DNA from: Marthasterias glacialis
Taxonomy: Eukaryota; Echinodermata; Asteroidea; Forcipulatida; Asteriidae
Direction of reading: 5' to 3'
DNA: 64,000 bases
Assembly: GCA_911728455.2 (NCBI GenBank)
Contig: CAJVRT020000012.1
Location: 32,669 to 96,668, forward strand
Shown here piece after piece: positions 1-13,845 of this stretch (position 1 is its first letter; each line of letters opens with the position of its first letter). The translations under genes were made by a program, and so were the position numbers. The notes under the pieces were generated by a model. That model had not been told where the DNA came from. It saw only the letters and a list, made by a program, of their open reading frames with translations, and did no database searches.

Positions 1-129
1 CAACTCAAGAGGGAACCTCCCCCGACCCCAGCCCTACACTTTGCAGGTCCGGATCTGCCGTAGTTTGGAAAATATCCACGATTTTAGGGCCCTTCTTTTT
101 GGGCCAAAAAACCGAAAAAGTCACCGTTA

Positions 130-145
130 CCCCCCCCCCCCCCCC
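130..145 (+). repeat. C16 tract
   Basis: The tract that is normally C7 is 16 C here, in the first full unit of the window. The next units return to seven. Confidence 0.9.
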
Positions 146-504
146 TTGAGAGATTTTCAATTTTGGACCAAAATTTCAAAGTCGTTTTTGCTCTACCAAC
201 TCAAGAGGGAACCTCCCCCGACCCCAGCCCTACACTTTGCAGGTCCGGATCTGCCTTAGTTTGGAAAATATCCACGATTTTAGGGCCCTTGTTTTTGGGC
301 CAAAAAACCGAAAAAGTCACCGTTACCCCCCCTTGAGAGATTTTCAATTTTGGACCAAAATTTCAAAGTCGTTTTTGCTCTACCAACTCAAGAGGGAACC
401 TCCCCCGACCCCAGCCCTACACTTTGCAGGTCCGGATCTGCCTTAGTTTGGAAAATTTCCACGATTTTAGGGCCCTTCTTTTTGGGCCAAAAAACCGAAA
501 AAGT

Positions 505-2770
505 CACCGTTACCCCCCTTGAGAGATTCAATTTTGGACCAAAATTTCAAAGTCGTTTTTGCTCTACCAACTCAAGAGGGAACCTCCCCCGACCCCAGCC
601 CTACACTTTGCAGGTCCGGATCTGCCTTAGTTTGGAAAATATCCACGATTTTAGGGCCCTTCTTTTGGGGCCAAAAAACCGAAAAAGTCACCGTTACCCC
701 CCCTTGAGAGATTTTCAATTTTGGACCAAAATTTCAAAGTCGTTTTTGCTCTACCAACTCAAGAGGAAACCTCCCCCGACCCCAGCCCTACACTTTGCAG
801 GTCCGGATCTGCCTTAGTTTGGAAAATATCCACGATTTTAGGGCCCTTCTTTTTGGGCCAAAAAACCGAAAAAGTCACCGTTACCCCCCCTTGAGAGATT
901 TTCAATTTTGGACCAAAATTTCAAAGTCGTTTTTGCTCTACCAACTCAAGAGGGAACCTCCCCCGACCCCAGCCCTACACTTTGCAGGTCTGGATCTGCC
1001 TTAGTTTGGAAAATATCCACGATTTTAGGGCCCTTCTTTTTGGGCCAAAAAACCGAAAAAGTCACCGTTACCCCCCCTTGAGAGATTTTCAATTTTGGAC
1101 CAAAATTTCAAAGTCGTTTTTGCTCTACCAATTCAAGAGGGAACCTCCCCCGACCCCAGCCCTACACTTTGCAGGTCCGGATCTGCCTTAGTTTGGAAAA
1201 TATCCACGATTTTAGGGCCCTTCTTTTTGGGCCAAAAAACCGAAAAAGTCACCGTTACCCCCCCCTTGAGAGATTTTCAATTTTGGACCAAAATTTCAAA
1301 GTCGTTTTTGCTCTACCAACTCAAGAGGGAACCTCCCCCGAGCCCAGCCCTACACTTTGCAGGTCCGGATCTGCCTTAGTTTGGAAAATATCCACGATTT
1401 TAGGGCCCTTCTTTTGGGGCCAAAAAACCGAAAAAGTCACCGTTACCCCCCCTTGAGAGATTTTCAATTTTGGACCAAAATTTCAAAGTCGTTTTTGCTC
1501 TACCAACTCAAGAGGAAACCTCCCCCGACCCCAGCCCTACACTTTGCAGGTCCGGATCTGCCTTAGTTTGGAAAATATCCACGATTTTAGGGCCCTTCTT
1601 TTTGGGCCAAAAAACCGAAAAAGTCACCGTTACCCCCCCTTGAGAGATTTTCAATTTTGGACCAAAATTTCAAAGTCGTTTTTGCTCTACCAACTCAAGA
1701 GGGAACCTCCCCCGACCCCAGCCCTACACTTTGCAGGTCCGGATCTGCCTTAGTTTGGAAAATATCCACGATTTTAGGGCCCTTCTTTTTGGGCCAAAAA
1801 ACCGAAAAAGTCACCGTTACCCCCCCTTGAGAGATTTCCAATTTTGGACCAAAATTTCAAAGTCGTTTTTGCTCTACCAACTCAAGAGGGAACCTCCCCC
1901 GAGCCCAGCCCTACACTTTGCAGGTCCGGATCTGCCTTAGTTTGGAAAATATCCACGATTTTAGGGCCCTTCTTTTGGGGCCAAAAAACCGAAAAAGTCA
2001 CCGTTACCCCCCCTTGAGAGATTTTCAATTTTGGACCAAAATTTCAAAGTCGTTTTTGCTCTACCAACTCAAGAGGGAACCTCCCCCGACCCCAGCCCTA
2101 CACTTTGCAGGTCCGGATCTGCCTTAGTTTGGAAAATATCCACGATTTTAGGGCCCTTCTTTTTGGGCCAAAAAAACGAAAAAGTCACCGTTACCCCCCC
2201 TTGAGAGATTTTCAATTTTGGACCAAAATTTCAAAGTCGTTTTTGCTCTACCAACTCAAGAGGGAACCTCCCCCGACCCCAGCCCTACACTTTGCAGGTC
2301 CGGATCTGCCTTAGTTTGGAAAATATCCACGATTTTAGGGCCCTTGTTTTTGGGCCAAAAAACCGAAAAAGTCACCGTTACCCCCCCTTGAGAGATTTTC
2401 AATTGTGGACCAAAATTTCAAAGTCGTTTTTGCTCTACCAACTCAAGAGGGAACCTCCCCCGACCCCAGCCCTACACTTTGCAGGTCCGGATCTGCCTTA
2501 GTTTGGAAAATATCCAGGATTTTAGGGCCCTTCTTTTTGGGCCAAAAAACCGAAAAAGTAACCGTTACCCCCCCCCCCCCCCTTGAGAGATTTTCAATTT
2601 TGGACCAAAATTTCAAAGTCGTTTTTGCTCTACCAACTCAAGAGGGAACCTCCCCCGACCCCAGCCCTACACTTTGCAGGTCCGGATCTGCCTTAGTTTG
2701 GAAAATATCCAGGATTTTAGGGCCCTTCTTTTTGGGCCAAAAAACCGAAAAAGTCACCGTTACCCCCCCT
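505..2770 (+). repeat. Duplicated block A, copy 1
   Basis: Ordered markers in this block reappear in the same order at about 3315-6155: a 2-bp deletion GAGAGATTCAATT (520), AGAGGAAACC (763), GGTCTGG (989), CCAATTCAAG (1130), GAGCCCAG (1340), GAGCCCAG (1902), AAAAAACGAA (2170), AATTGTGG (2403) and GTAACCGTT beside a long C tract (2558). The offset to the second copy steps from 2810 to 3009 to about 3384 bp as whole units are added there. Edges are approximate because they lie inside repeats. Confidence 0.85.
2568..2582 (+). repeat. C15 tract
   Basis: It follows a GTAACCGTT variant. The matching unit of block A copy 2 has the same variant with C16 (5952-5967), so this expansion is probably older than the block duplication. 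Confidence 0.9.
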
Positions 2771-3693
2771 TGAGAGATTTTCAATTTTGGACCAAAATTT
2801 CAAAGTCGTTTTTGCTCTACCAACTCAAGAGGGAACCTCCCCCGACCCCAGCCCTACACTTTGCAGGTCCGGATCTGCCTTAGTTTGGAAAATATCCACG
2901 ATTTTAGGGCCCTTCTTTTTGGGCCAAAAAACCGAAAAAGTCACCGTTACCCCCCCTTGAGAGATTTTCAATTTTGGACCAAAATTTCAAAGTCGTTTTT
3001 GCTCTACCAACTCAAGAGGGAACCTCCCCCGACCCCAGCCCTACACTTTGCAGGTCCGGATCTGCCTTAGTTTGGAAAATATCCAGGATTTTAGGGCCCT
3101 TCTTTTTGGGCCAAAAAACCGAAAAAGTCACCGTTACCCCCCTTGAGAGATTTTCAATTTTGGACCAAAATTTCAAAGTCGTTTTTGCTCTACCAACTCA
3201 AGAGGGAACCTCCCCCGACCCCAGCCCTACACTTTGCAGGTCCGGATCTGCCTTAGTTTGGAAAATATCCAGGATTTTAGGGCCCTTCTTTTTGGGCCAA
3301 AAAACCGAAAAAGTCACCGTTACCCCCCTTGAGAGATTCAATTTTGGACCAAAATTTCAAAGTCGTTTTTGCTCTACCAACTCAAGAGGGAACCTCCCCC
3401 GACCCCAGCCCTACACTTTGCAGGTCCGGATCTGCCTTAGTTTGGAAAATATCCACGATTTTAGGGCCCTTCTTTTTGGGCCAAAAAACCGAAAAAGTCA
3501 CCGTTACCCCCCCTTGAGAGATTTTCAATTTTGGACCAAAATTTCAAAGTCGTTTTTGCTCTACCAACTCAAGAGGGAACCTCCCCCGACCCCAGCCCTA
3601 CACTTTGCAGGTCCGGATCTGCCTTAGTTTGGAAAATATCCACGATTTTAGGGCCCTTCTTTTGGGGCCAAAAAACCGAAAAAGTCACCGTTA

Positions 3694-3712
3694 CCCCCCC
3701 CCCCCCCCCCCC
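3694..3712 (+). repeat. C19 tract
   Basis: The matching unit in block A copy 1 (near 696) has only seven C, so length changed in one copy after duplication. Confidence 0.9.
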
Positions 3713-5951
3713 TTGAGAGATTTTCAATTTTGGACCAAAATTTCAAAGTCGTTTTTGCTCTACCAACTCAAGAGGAAACCTCCCCCGACCCCAGCCCTAC
3801 ACTTTGCAGGTCCAGATCTGCCTTAGTTTGGAAAATATCCACGATTTTAGGGCCCTTCTTTTTGGGCCAAAAAACCGAAAAAGTCACCGTTACCCCCCCT
3901 TGAGAGATTTTCAATTTTGGACCAAAATTTCAAAGTCGTTTTTGCTCTACCAACTCAAGAGGGAACCTCCCCCGACCCCAGCCCTACACTTTGCAGGTCT
4001 GGATCTGCCTTAGTTTGGAAAATATCCACGATTTTAGGGCCCTTCTTTTTGGGCCAAAAAACCGAAAAAGTCACCGTTACCCCCCCTTGAGAGATTTTCA
4101 ATTTTGGACCAAAATTTCAAAGTCGTTTTTGCTCTACCAATTCAAGAGGGAACCTCCCCCGACCCCAGCCCTACACTTTGCAGGTCCGGATCTGCCTTAG
4201 TTTGGAAAATATCCACGATTTTAGGGCCCTTCTTTTTGGGCCAAAAAACCGAAAAAGTCACCGTTACCCCCCCCTTGAGAGATTTTCAATTTTGGACCAA
4301 AATTTCAAAGTCGTTTTTGCTCTACCAACTCAAGAGGGAACCTCCCCCGAGCCCAGCCCTACACTTTGCAGGTCCGGATCTGCCTTAGTTTGGAAAATAT
4401 CCAGGATTTTAGGGCCCTTCTTTTGGGGCCAAAAAACCGAAAAAGTCACCGTTACCCCCCCTTGAGAGATTTTCAATTTTGGACCAAAATTTCAAAGTCG
4501 TTTTTGCTCTACAAACTCAAGAGGGAACCTCCCCCGACCCCAGCCCTACACTTTGCAGGTCCGGATCTGCCTTAGTTTGGAAAATATCCACGATTTTAGG
4601 GCCCTTCTTTTTGGGCCAAAAAAAACGAAAAAGTCACCGTTACCCCCCCTTGAGAGATTTTCAATTTTGGACCAAAATTTCAAAGTCGTTTTTGCTCTAC
4701 CAACTCAAGAGGGAACCTCCCCCGACCCCAGCCTTACACTTTGCAGGTCCGGATCTGCCTTAGTTTGGAAAATATCCACGATTTTAGGGCCCTTCTTTTT
4801 GGGCCAAAAAACCGAAAAAGTCACCTTTACCCCCCCTTGAGAGATTTTCAATTGTGGACCAAAATTTCAAAGTCGTTTTTGCTCTACCAACTCAAGAGGA
4901 AACCTCCCCCGACCCCAGCCCTACACTTTGCAGGTCCGGATCTGCCTTAGTTTGGAAAATATCCACGATTTTAGGGCCCTTCTTTTTGGGCCAAAAAACC
5001 GAAAAAGTCACCGTTACCCCCCCTTGAGAGATTTTCAATTTTGGACCAAAATTTCAAAGTCGTTTTTGCTCTACCAACTCAAGAGGGAACCTCCCCCGAC
5101 CCCAGCCCTACACTTTGCAGGTCCGGATCTGCCTTAGTTTGGAAAATATCCACGATTTTAGGGCCCTTCTTTTTGGGCCAAAAAACCGAAAAAGTCACCG
5201 TTACCCCCCCTTGAGAGATTTTCAATTTTGGACCAAAATTTCAAAGTCGTTTTTGCTCTACCAACTCAAGAGGGAACCTCCCCCGAGCCCAGCCCTACAC
5301 TTTGCAGGTCCGGATCTGCCTTAGTTTGGAAAATATCCACGATTTTAGGGCCCTTCTTTTGGGGCCAAAAAACCGAAAAAGTCACCGTTACCCCCCCTTG
5401 AGAGATTTTCAATTTTGGACCAAAATTTCAAAGTCGTTTTTGCTCTACCAACTCAAGAGGGAACCTCCCCCGACCCCAGCCCTACACTTTGCAGGTCCGG
5501 ATCTGCCTTAGTTTGGAAAATATCCACGATTTTAGGGCCCTTCTTTTTGGGCCAAAAAAACGAAAAAGTCACCGTTACCCCCCCTTGAGAGATTTTCAAT
5601 TTTGGACCAAAATTTCAAAGTCGTTTTTGCTCTACCAACTCAAGAGGGAACCTCCCCCGACCCCAGCCTTACACTTTGCAGGTCCGGATCTGCCTTAGTT
5701 TGGAAAATATCCAGGATTTTAGGGCCCTTCTTTTTGGGCCAAAAAACCGAAAAAGTCACCGTTACCCCCCCTTGAGAGATTTTCAATTGTGGACCAAAAT
5801 TTCAAAGTCGTTTTTGCTCTACCAACTCAAGAGGGAACCTCCCCCGACCCCAGCCCTACACTTTGCAGGTCCGGATCTGCCTTAGTTTGGAAAATATCCA
5901 GGATTTTAGGGCCCTTCTTTTTGGGCCAAAAAACCGAAAAAGTAACCGTTA

Positions 5952-5967
5952 CCCCCCCCCCCCCCCC
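5952..5967 (+). repeat. C16 tract
   Basis: Partner of the C15 tract at 2568-2582, with the same GTAACCGTT neighbour. Confidence 0.9.
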
Positions 5968-8900
5968 TTGAGAGATTTTCAATTTTGGACCAAAATTTCA
6001 AAGTCGTTTTTGCTCTACCAACTCAAGAGGGAACCTCCCCCGACCCCAGCCCTACACTTTGCAGGTCCGGATCTGCCTTAGTTTGGAAAATATCCAGGAT
6101 TTTAGGGCCCTTCTTTTTGGGCCAAAAAACCGAAAAAGTCACCGTTACCCCCCCTTGAGAGATTTTCAATTTTGGACCAAAATTTCAAAGTCGTTTTTGC
6201 TCTACCAACTCAAGAGGGAACCTCCCCCGACCCCAGCCCTACACTTTGCAGGTCCGGATCTGCCTTAGTTTGGAAAATATCCAGGATTTTAGGGCCCTTC
6301 TTTTTGGGCCAAAAAACCGAAAAAGTCACCGTTACCCCCCCTTGAGAGATTTTCAATTTTGGACCAAAATTTCAAAGTCGTTTTTGCTCTACCAACTCAA
6401 GAGGGAACCTCCCCCGACCCCAGCCCTACACTTTGCAGGTCCGGATCTGCCTTAGTTTGGAAAATATCCAGGATTTTAGGGCCCTTCTTTTTGGGCCAAA
6501 AAACCGAAAAAGTCACCGTTACCCCCCCTTGAGAGATTTTCAATTTTGGACCAAAATTTCAAAGTCGTTTTTGCTCTACCAACTCAAGAGGGAACCTCCC
6601 CCGACCCCAGCCCTACACTTTGCAGGTCCGGATCTGCCTTAGTTTGGAAAATATCCACGATTTTAGGGCCCTTCTTATTGGGCATAAAAACCGAAAAAGT
6701 CACCGTTACCCCCCCTTGAGAGATTTTCAATTTTGGACCAAAATTTCAAAGTCGTTTTTGCTCTACCAACTCAAGAGGGAACCTCCCCCGACCCCAGCCC
6801 TACACTTTGCAGGTCCGGATCTGCCTTAGTTTGGAAAATATCCAGGATTTTAGGGCCCTTCTTTTTGGGCCAAAAAACCGAAAAAGTCACCGTTACCCCC
6901 CCTTGAGAGATTTTCAATTTTGGACCAAAATTTCAAAGTCGTTTTTGCTCTACCAACTCAAGAGGGAACCTCCCCCGACCCCAGCCCTACACTTTGCAGG
7001 TCCGGATCTGCCTTAGTTTGGAAAATATCCACGATTTTAGGGCCCTTCTTTTTGGGCCAAAAAACCGAAAAAGTCACCGTTACCCCCCCTTGAGAGATTT
7101 TCAATTTTGGACCAAAATTTCAAAGTCGTTTTTGCTCTACCAACTCAAGAGGGAACCTCCCCCGACCCCAGCCCTACACTTTGCAGGTCCGGATCTGCCT
7201 TAGTTTGGAAAATATCCACGATTTTAGGGCCCTTCTTTTGGGGCCAAAAAACCGAAAAAGTCACCGTTACCCCCCCCTTGAGAGATTTTCAATTTTGGAC
7301 CAAAATTTCAAAGTCGTTTTTGCTCTACCAACTCAAGAGGGAACCTCCCCCGACCCCAGCCCTACACTTTGCAGGTCCGGATCTGCCTTAGTTTGGAAAA
7401 TATCCAGGATTTTAGGGCCCTTCTTTTTGGGCCAAAAAAACGAAAAAGTCACCGTTACCCCCCCTTGAGAGATTTTCAATTTTGGACCAAAATTTCAAAG
7501 TCGTTTTTGCTCTACCAACTCAAGAGGGAACCTCCCCCGACCCCAGCCCTACACTTTGCAGGTCCGGATCTGCCTTAGTTTGGAAAATATCCACGATTTT
7601 AGGGCCCTTCTTTTTGGGCCGAAAAACCGAAAAAGTCACCGTTACCCCCCCTTGAGAGATTTTCAATTTTGGACCAAAATTTCAAAGTCGTTTTTGCTCT
7701 ACCAACTCAAGAGGGAACCTCCCCCGACCCCAGCCCTACACTTTGCAGGTCCGGATCTGCCTTAGTTTGGAAAATATCCACGATTTTAGGGCCCTTCTTT
7801 TTGGGCCAAAAAACCGAAAAAGTCACCGTTACCCCCCCTTGAGAGATTTTCAATTTTGGACCAAAATTTCAAAGTCGTTTTTGCTCTACCAACTCAAGAG
7901 GGAACCTCCCCCGACCCCAGCCCTACACTTTGCAGGTCCGGATCTGCCTTAGTTTGGAAAATATCCAGGATTTTAGGGCCCTTCTTTTTGGGCCAAAAAA
8001 CCGAAAAAGTCACCGTTACCCCCCCTTGAGAGATTTTCAATTTTGGACCAAAATTTCAAAGTCGTTTTGCTCTACCAACTCAAGAGGGAACCTCCCCCGA
8101 CCCCAGCCCTACACTTTGCAGGTCCGGATCTGCCTTAGTTTGGAAAATATCCACGATTTTAGGGCCCTTCTTTTTGGGCCAAAAAACCGAAAAAGTCACC
8201 GTTTCCCCCCCTTTAGAGATTTTCAATTTTGGACCAAAATTTCAAAGTCGTTTTTGCTCTACCAACTCAAGAGGGAACCTCCCCCGACCCCAGCCCTACA
8301 CTTTGCAGGTCCGGATCTGCCTTAGTTTGGAAAATATCCAGGATTTTAGGGCCCTTCTTTTTGGGCCAAAAAACCGAAAAAGTCACCGTTACCCCCCCTT
8401 GAGAGATTTTCAATTTTGGACCAAAATTTCAAAGTCGTTTTTGCTCTACCAACTCAAGAGGGAACCTCCCCCGACCCCAGCCCTACACTTTGCAGGTCCG
8501 GATCTGCCTTAGTTTGGAAAATATCCACGATTTTAGGGCCCTTCTTTTTGGGCCAAAAACCCGAAAAAGTCACCGTTACCCCCCCTTGAGAGATTTTCAA
8601 TTTTGGACCAAAATTTCAAAGTCGTTTTTGCTCTACCAACTCAAGAGGGAACCTCCCCCGACCCCAGCCCTACACTTTGCAGGTCCGGATCTGCCTTAGT
8701 TTGGAAAATATCCAGGATTTTAGGGCCCTTCTTTTTGGGCCAAAAAACCGAAAAAGTCACCGTTACCCCCCCTTGAGAGATTTTCAATTTTGGACCAAAA
8801 TTTCAAAGTCGTTTTGCTCTACCAACTCAAGAGGGAACCTCCCCCGACCCCAGCCCTACACTTTGCAGGTCCGGATCTGCCTTAGTTTGGAAAATATCCA

Positions 8901-11900
8901 CGATTTTAGGGCCCTTCTTTTTGGGCCAAAAAACCGAAAAAGTCACCGTTACCCCCCCTTGAGAGATTTTCAATTTTGGACCAAAATTTCAAAGTCGTTT
9001 TTGCTCTACCAACTCAGGAGGGAACCTCCCCCGACCCCAGCCCTACACTTTGCAGGTCTGGATCTGCCTTAGTTTGGAAAATATCCAGGATTTTAGGGCC
9101 CTTCTTTTTGGGCCAAAAAACCGAAAAAGTCACCGTTACCCCCCCTTGAGAGATTTTCAATTTTGGACCAAAATTTCAAAGTCGTTTTTGCTCTACCAAC
9201 TCAAGAGGAAACCTCCCCCGACCCCAGCCCTACACTTTGCAGGTCCGGATCTGCCTTAGTTTGGAAAATATCCAGGATTTTAGGGCCCTTCTTTTTGGGC
9301 CAAAAAACCGAAAAAGTCACCGTTACCCCCCCTTGAGAGATTTTCAATTTTGGACCAAAATTTCAAAGTCGTTTTTGCTCTACCAACTCAAGAGGGAACC
9401 TCCCCCGACCCCAGCCCTACACTTTGCAGGTCCGGATCTGCCTTAGTTTGGAAAATATCCAGGATTTTAGGGCCCTTCTTTTAGGGCCAAAAAACCGAAA
9501 AAGTCACCGTTACCCCCCCTTGAGAGATTTTCAATTTTGGGCCAAAATTTCAAAGTCGTTTTTGCTCTACCAACTCAAGAGGGAACCTCCCCCGACCCCA
9601 GCCCTACACTTTGCAGGTCCGGATCTGCCTTAGTTTGGAAAATATCCAGGATTTTAGGGCCCTTCTTTTGGGGCCAAAAAACCGAAAAAGTCACCGTTAC
9701 CCCCCCTTGAGAGATTTTCAATTTTGGACCAAAATTTCAAAGTCGTTTTTGCTCTACCAACTCAAGAGGGAACCTCCCCCGACCCCAGCCCTACACTTTG
9801 CAGGTCCGGATCTGCCTTAGTTTGGAAAATATCCAGGATTTTAGGGCCCTTCTTTTTGGGCCAAAAACCGAAAAAGTCACCGTTACCCCCCGTTGAGAGA
9901 TTTTCAATTTTGGACCAAAATTTCAAAGTCGTTTTTGCTCTACCAACTCAAGAGGGAACCTCCCCCGACCCCAGCCCTACACTTTGCAGGTCCGGATCTA
10001 CCTTAGTTTGGAAAATATCCAGGATTTTAGGGCCCTTCTTTTTGGGCCAAAAAACCGAAAAAGTCACCGTTACCCCACCTTGAGAGATTTTCAATTTTGG
10101 ACCAAAATTTCAAAGTCGTTTTTGCTCTACCAACTCAAGAGGGAACCTCCCCCGACCCCAGCCCTACACTTTGCAGGTCCGGATCTGCCTTAGTTTGGAA
10201 AATATCCAGGATTTTAGGGCCCTTCTTTTAGGGCCAAAAAACCGAAAAAGTCACCGTTACCCCCCCCCTTGAGAGATTTTCAATTTTGGGCCAAAATTTC
10301 AAAGTCGTTTTTGCTCTACCAACTCAAGAGGGAACCTCCCCCGACCCCAGCCCTACACTTTGCAGGTCCGGATCTGCCTTAGTTTGGAAAATATCCAGGA
10401 TTTTAGGGCCCTTCTTTTGGGGCCAAAAAACCGAAAAAGTCACCGTTACCCCCCCTTGAGAGATTTTCAATTTTGGACCAAAATTTCAAAGTCGTTTTTG
10501 CTCTACCAACTCAAGAGGGAACCTCCCCCGACCCCAGCCCTACACTTTGCAGGTCCGGATCTGCCTTAGTTTGGAAAATATCCAGGATTTTAGGGCCCTT
10601 CTTTTTGGGCCAAAAATCGAAAAAGTCACCGTTACCCCCCGTTGAGAGATTTTCAATTTTGGAACAAAATTTCAAAGTCGTTTTTGCTCTACCAACTCAA
10701 GAGGGAACCTCCCCCGACCCCAGCCCTACACTTTGCAGGTCCGGATCTGCCTTAGTTTAGAAAATATCCAGGATTTTAGGGCCCTTCTTTTGGGGCCAAA
10801 AAACCGAAAAAGTCACCGTTACCCCCCCCTTGAGAGATTTTCAATTTTGGACCAAAATTTCAAAGTCGTTTTTGCTCTACCAACTCAAGAGGGAACCTCC
10901 CCCGACCCCAGCCCTACACTTTGCAGGTCCGGATCTGCCTTAGTTTGGAAAATATCCAGGATTTTAGGGCCCTTCTTTTTGGGCCAAAAATCGAAAAAGT
11001 CACCGTTACCCCCCGTTGAGAGATTTTCAATTTTGGAACAAAATTTCAAAGTCGTTTTTGCTCTACCAACTCAAGAGGGAACCTCCCCCGACCCCAGCCC
11101 TACACTTTGCAGGTCCGGATCTGCCTTAGTTTGGAAAATATCCACGATTTTAGGGCCCTTCTTTTTGGGCCAAAAAACCGAAAAAGTCACCGTTACCCCC
11201 CCTTGAGAGATTTTCAATTTTGGACCAAAATTTCAAAGTCGTTTTTGCTCTACCAACTCAAGAGGGAACCTCCCCCGACCCCAGCCCTACACTTTGCAAG
11301 TCCGGATCTGCCTTAGTTTGGAAAATATCCAGGATTTTAGGGCCCTTCTTTTAGGGCCAAAAAACCGAAAAAGTCACCGTTACCCCCCCCTTGAGAGATT
11401 TTCAATTTTGGACCAAAATTTTAAAGTCGTTTATGCTCTACCAACTCAAGAGGGAACCTCCCCCGACCCCAGCCCTACACTTTGCAGGTCCGGATCTGCC
11501 TTAGTTTGGAAAATATCCAGGATTTTAGGGCCCTTCTTTTTGGGCCAAAAAACCGAAAAAGTCACCGTTACCCCCCCTTGAGAGATTTTCAATTTTGGAC
11601 CAAAATTTCAAAGTCGTTTTTGCTCTACCAACTCAAGAGGGAACCTCCCCCGACCCCAGCCCTACACTTTGCAGGTCCGGATCTGCCTTAGTTTGGAAAA
11701 TATCCACGATTTTAGGGCCCTTCTTTTTGGGCCAAAAACCGAAAAAGTCACCGTTACCCCCCCTTGAGAGATTTTCAATTTTGGACCAAAATTTCAAAGT
11801 CGTTTTTGCTCTACCAACTCAAGAGGGAACCTCCCCCGACCCCAGCCCTACACTTTGCATGTCCGGATCTGCCTTAGTTTGGAAAATATCCACGATTTTA

Positions 11901-11943
11901 GGGCCCTTCTTTTTGGGCCAAAAAACCGAAAAAGTCACCGTTA

Positions 11944-11958
11944 CCCCCCCCCCCCCCC
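11944..11958 (+). repeat. C15 tract
   Basis: Isolated long tract. The unit before it holds one of the few ATG triplets in the window (TTGCATGTCC near 11856). Confidence 0.9.
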
Positions 11959-13071
11959 TTGAGAGATTTTCAATTTTGGACCAAAATTTCAAAGTCGTTT
12001 TTGCTCTACCAACTCAAGAGGGAACCTCCCCCGACCCCAGCCCTACACTTTGCAGGTCCGGATCTGCCTTAGTTTGGAAAATATCCAGGATTTTAGGGCC
12101 CTTCTTTTGGGGCCAAAAAACCGAAAAAGTCACCGTTAACCCCCCTTGAGAGATTTTCAATTTTGGACCAAAATTTCAAAGTCGTTTTTGCTCTACCAAC
12201 TCAAGAGGGAACCTCCCCCGACCCCAGCCCTACACTTTGCAGGTCCGGATCTGCTTTAGTTTGGAAAATATCCAGGATTTTAGGGCCCTTCTTTTGGGGC
12301 CAAAAAACCGAAAAAGTCACCGTTACCCCCCCTTGAGAGATTTTCAATTTTGGACCAAAATTTCAAAGTCGTTTTTGCTCTACCAACTCAAGAGGGAACC
12401 TCCCCCGACCCCAGCCCTACACTTTGCAGGTCCGGATCTGCCTTAGTTTGGAAAATATCCACGATTTTAGGGCCCTTCTTTTGGGGCCAAAAACCTAAAA
12501 AGTTACCGTTACCCCCCCCTTGAGAGATTTTCAATTTTGGACCAAAATTTCAAAGTCGTTTTTGCTCTACCAACTCAAGAGGGAACCTCCCCCGACCCCA
12601 GCCCTACACTTTGCAGGTCCGGATCTGCCTTAGTTTGGAAAATATCCAGGATTTTAGGGCCCTTCTTTTTGGGCCAAAAAACCGAAAAAGTCACCGTTAC
12701 CCCCCCTTGAGAGATTTTCAATTTTGGACCAAAATTTCAAAGTCGTTTTTGCTCTACCAACTCAAGAGGGAACCTCCCCCGACCCCAGCCCTACACTTTG
12801 CAGGTCCGGATCTGCCTTAGTTTGGAAAATATCCAGGATTTTAGGGCCCTTCTTTTTGGGCCAAAAAACCGAAAAAGTCACCGTTACCCCCCCTTGAGAG
12901 ATTTTCAATTTTGGACCAAAATTTCAAAGTCGTTTTTGCTCTACCAACTCAAGAGGGAACCTCCCCCGACCCCAGCCCTACACTTTGCAGGTCCGGATCT
13001 GCCTTAGTTTGGAAAATATCCACGATTTTAGGGCCCCTTTTTTGGGCCAAAAAACCGAAAAAGTCACCGTT

Positions 13072-13088
13072 CCCCCCCCCCCCCCCCC
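13072..13088 (+). repeat. C17 tract lacking the preceding A
   Basis: Reads GTT followed directly by C17, where other units have GTTA. The partner in block B copy 2 is GTTA plus C18 (15562-15579). Confidence 0.9.
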
Positions 13089-13643
13089 TTGAGAGATTTT
13101 CAATTTTGGACCAAAATTTCAAAGTCGTTTTTGCTCTACCAACTCAAGAGGGAACCTCCCCCGACCCCAGCCCTACACTTTGCAGGTCCGGATCTGCCTT
13201 AGTTTGGAAAATATCCAGGATTTTAGGGCCCTTCTTTTGGGGCCAAAAAACCGAAAAAGTCACCGTTACCCCCCCTTGAGAGATTTTCAATTTTGGACCA
13301 AAATTTCAAAGTCGTTTTTGCTCTACCAACTCAAGAGGGAACCTCCCCCGACCCCAGCCCTACACTTTGCAGGTCCGGATCTGCCTTAGTTTGGAAAATA
13401 TCCACGATTTTAGGGCCCTTCTTTTGAGGGCCAAAAAACCGAAAAAGTCACCGTTACCCCCCCTTGAGAGATTTTCAATTTTGGACCAAAATTTCAAAGT
13501 CGTTTTTGCTCTACCAACTAAAGAGGGAACCTCCCCCGACCCCAGCCCTACACTTTGCAGGTCCGGATCTGCCTTAGTTTGGAAAATATCCACGATTTTA
13601 GGGCCCTTCTTTTTGGGCCAAAAAACCGAAAAAGTCACCGTTA

Positions 13644-13665
13644 CCCCCCCCCCCCCCCCCCCCCC
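13644..13665 (+). repeat. C22 tract, the longest in the window
   Basis: Partner in block B copy 2 is C20 at 16135-16154. Confidence 0.9.
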
Positions 13666-13845
13666 TTGAGAGATTTTCAATTTTGGGCCAAAATTTCAAA
13701 GTCGTTTTTGCTCTACCAACTCAAGAGGGAACCTCCCCCGACCCCAGCCCTACACTTTGCAGGTCCGGATCTGCCTTAGTTTGGAAAATATCCAGGATTT
13801 TAGGGCCCTTCTTTTTGGGCCAAAAAACCGAAAAAGTCACCGTTA

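Larger units (their letters stand above)
3315..6155 (+). repeat. Duplicated block A, copy 2, with three extra units
   Basis: It shares the marker order of copy 1 but has one more unit near 3.4-3.6 kb and two more between about 4.37 and 4.93 kb. It also has private changes: TCCAGATCT near 3812, CTCTACAAACTC near 4511 and CACCTTTACC near 4823. Steps of whole units are the signature of unequal exchange between misaligned copies. The boundary to copy 1 is not sharp. Confidence 0.85.
1..12984 (+). repeat. Left array domain, heterogeneous units
   Basis: Units carry CCACGAT or CCAGGAT at positions 35-41 in irregular alternation, mostly with CTTTTTGGGCC in the hairpin loop and a minority with CTTTTGGGGCC. 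Scattered private changes include GGTCTGG (near 989, 3998, 9057), AATTGTGG (2403, 4852, 5787) and a one-T deletion in GTCGTTTTGC (near 8065 and 8812, 747 bp apart, which marks a 4-unit repeat). GAGCCCAG replaces GACCCCAG near 1340, 1902, 4349 and 5286. No sequence other than the satellite is present. Confidence 0.9.

Noticed and set aside
13644..13665. Treating the exact length of each long C tract as certain
   Set aside because: Long homopolymers are often miscounted in assemblies. I trust the presence of the expansions, because matched copies share them, but not each exact count.
13360..13680. Minus-strand open frames across the long C tracts (also 13918-14271 and 16410-16760)
   Set aside because: They encode poly-glycine runs from the G tracts joined to satellite translation, and exist only where tract length suits the frame.
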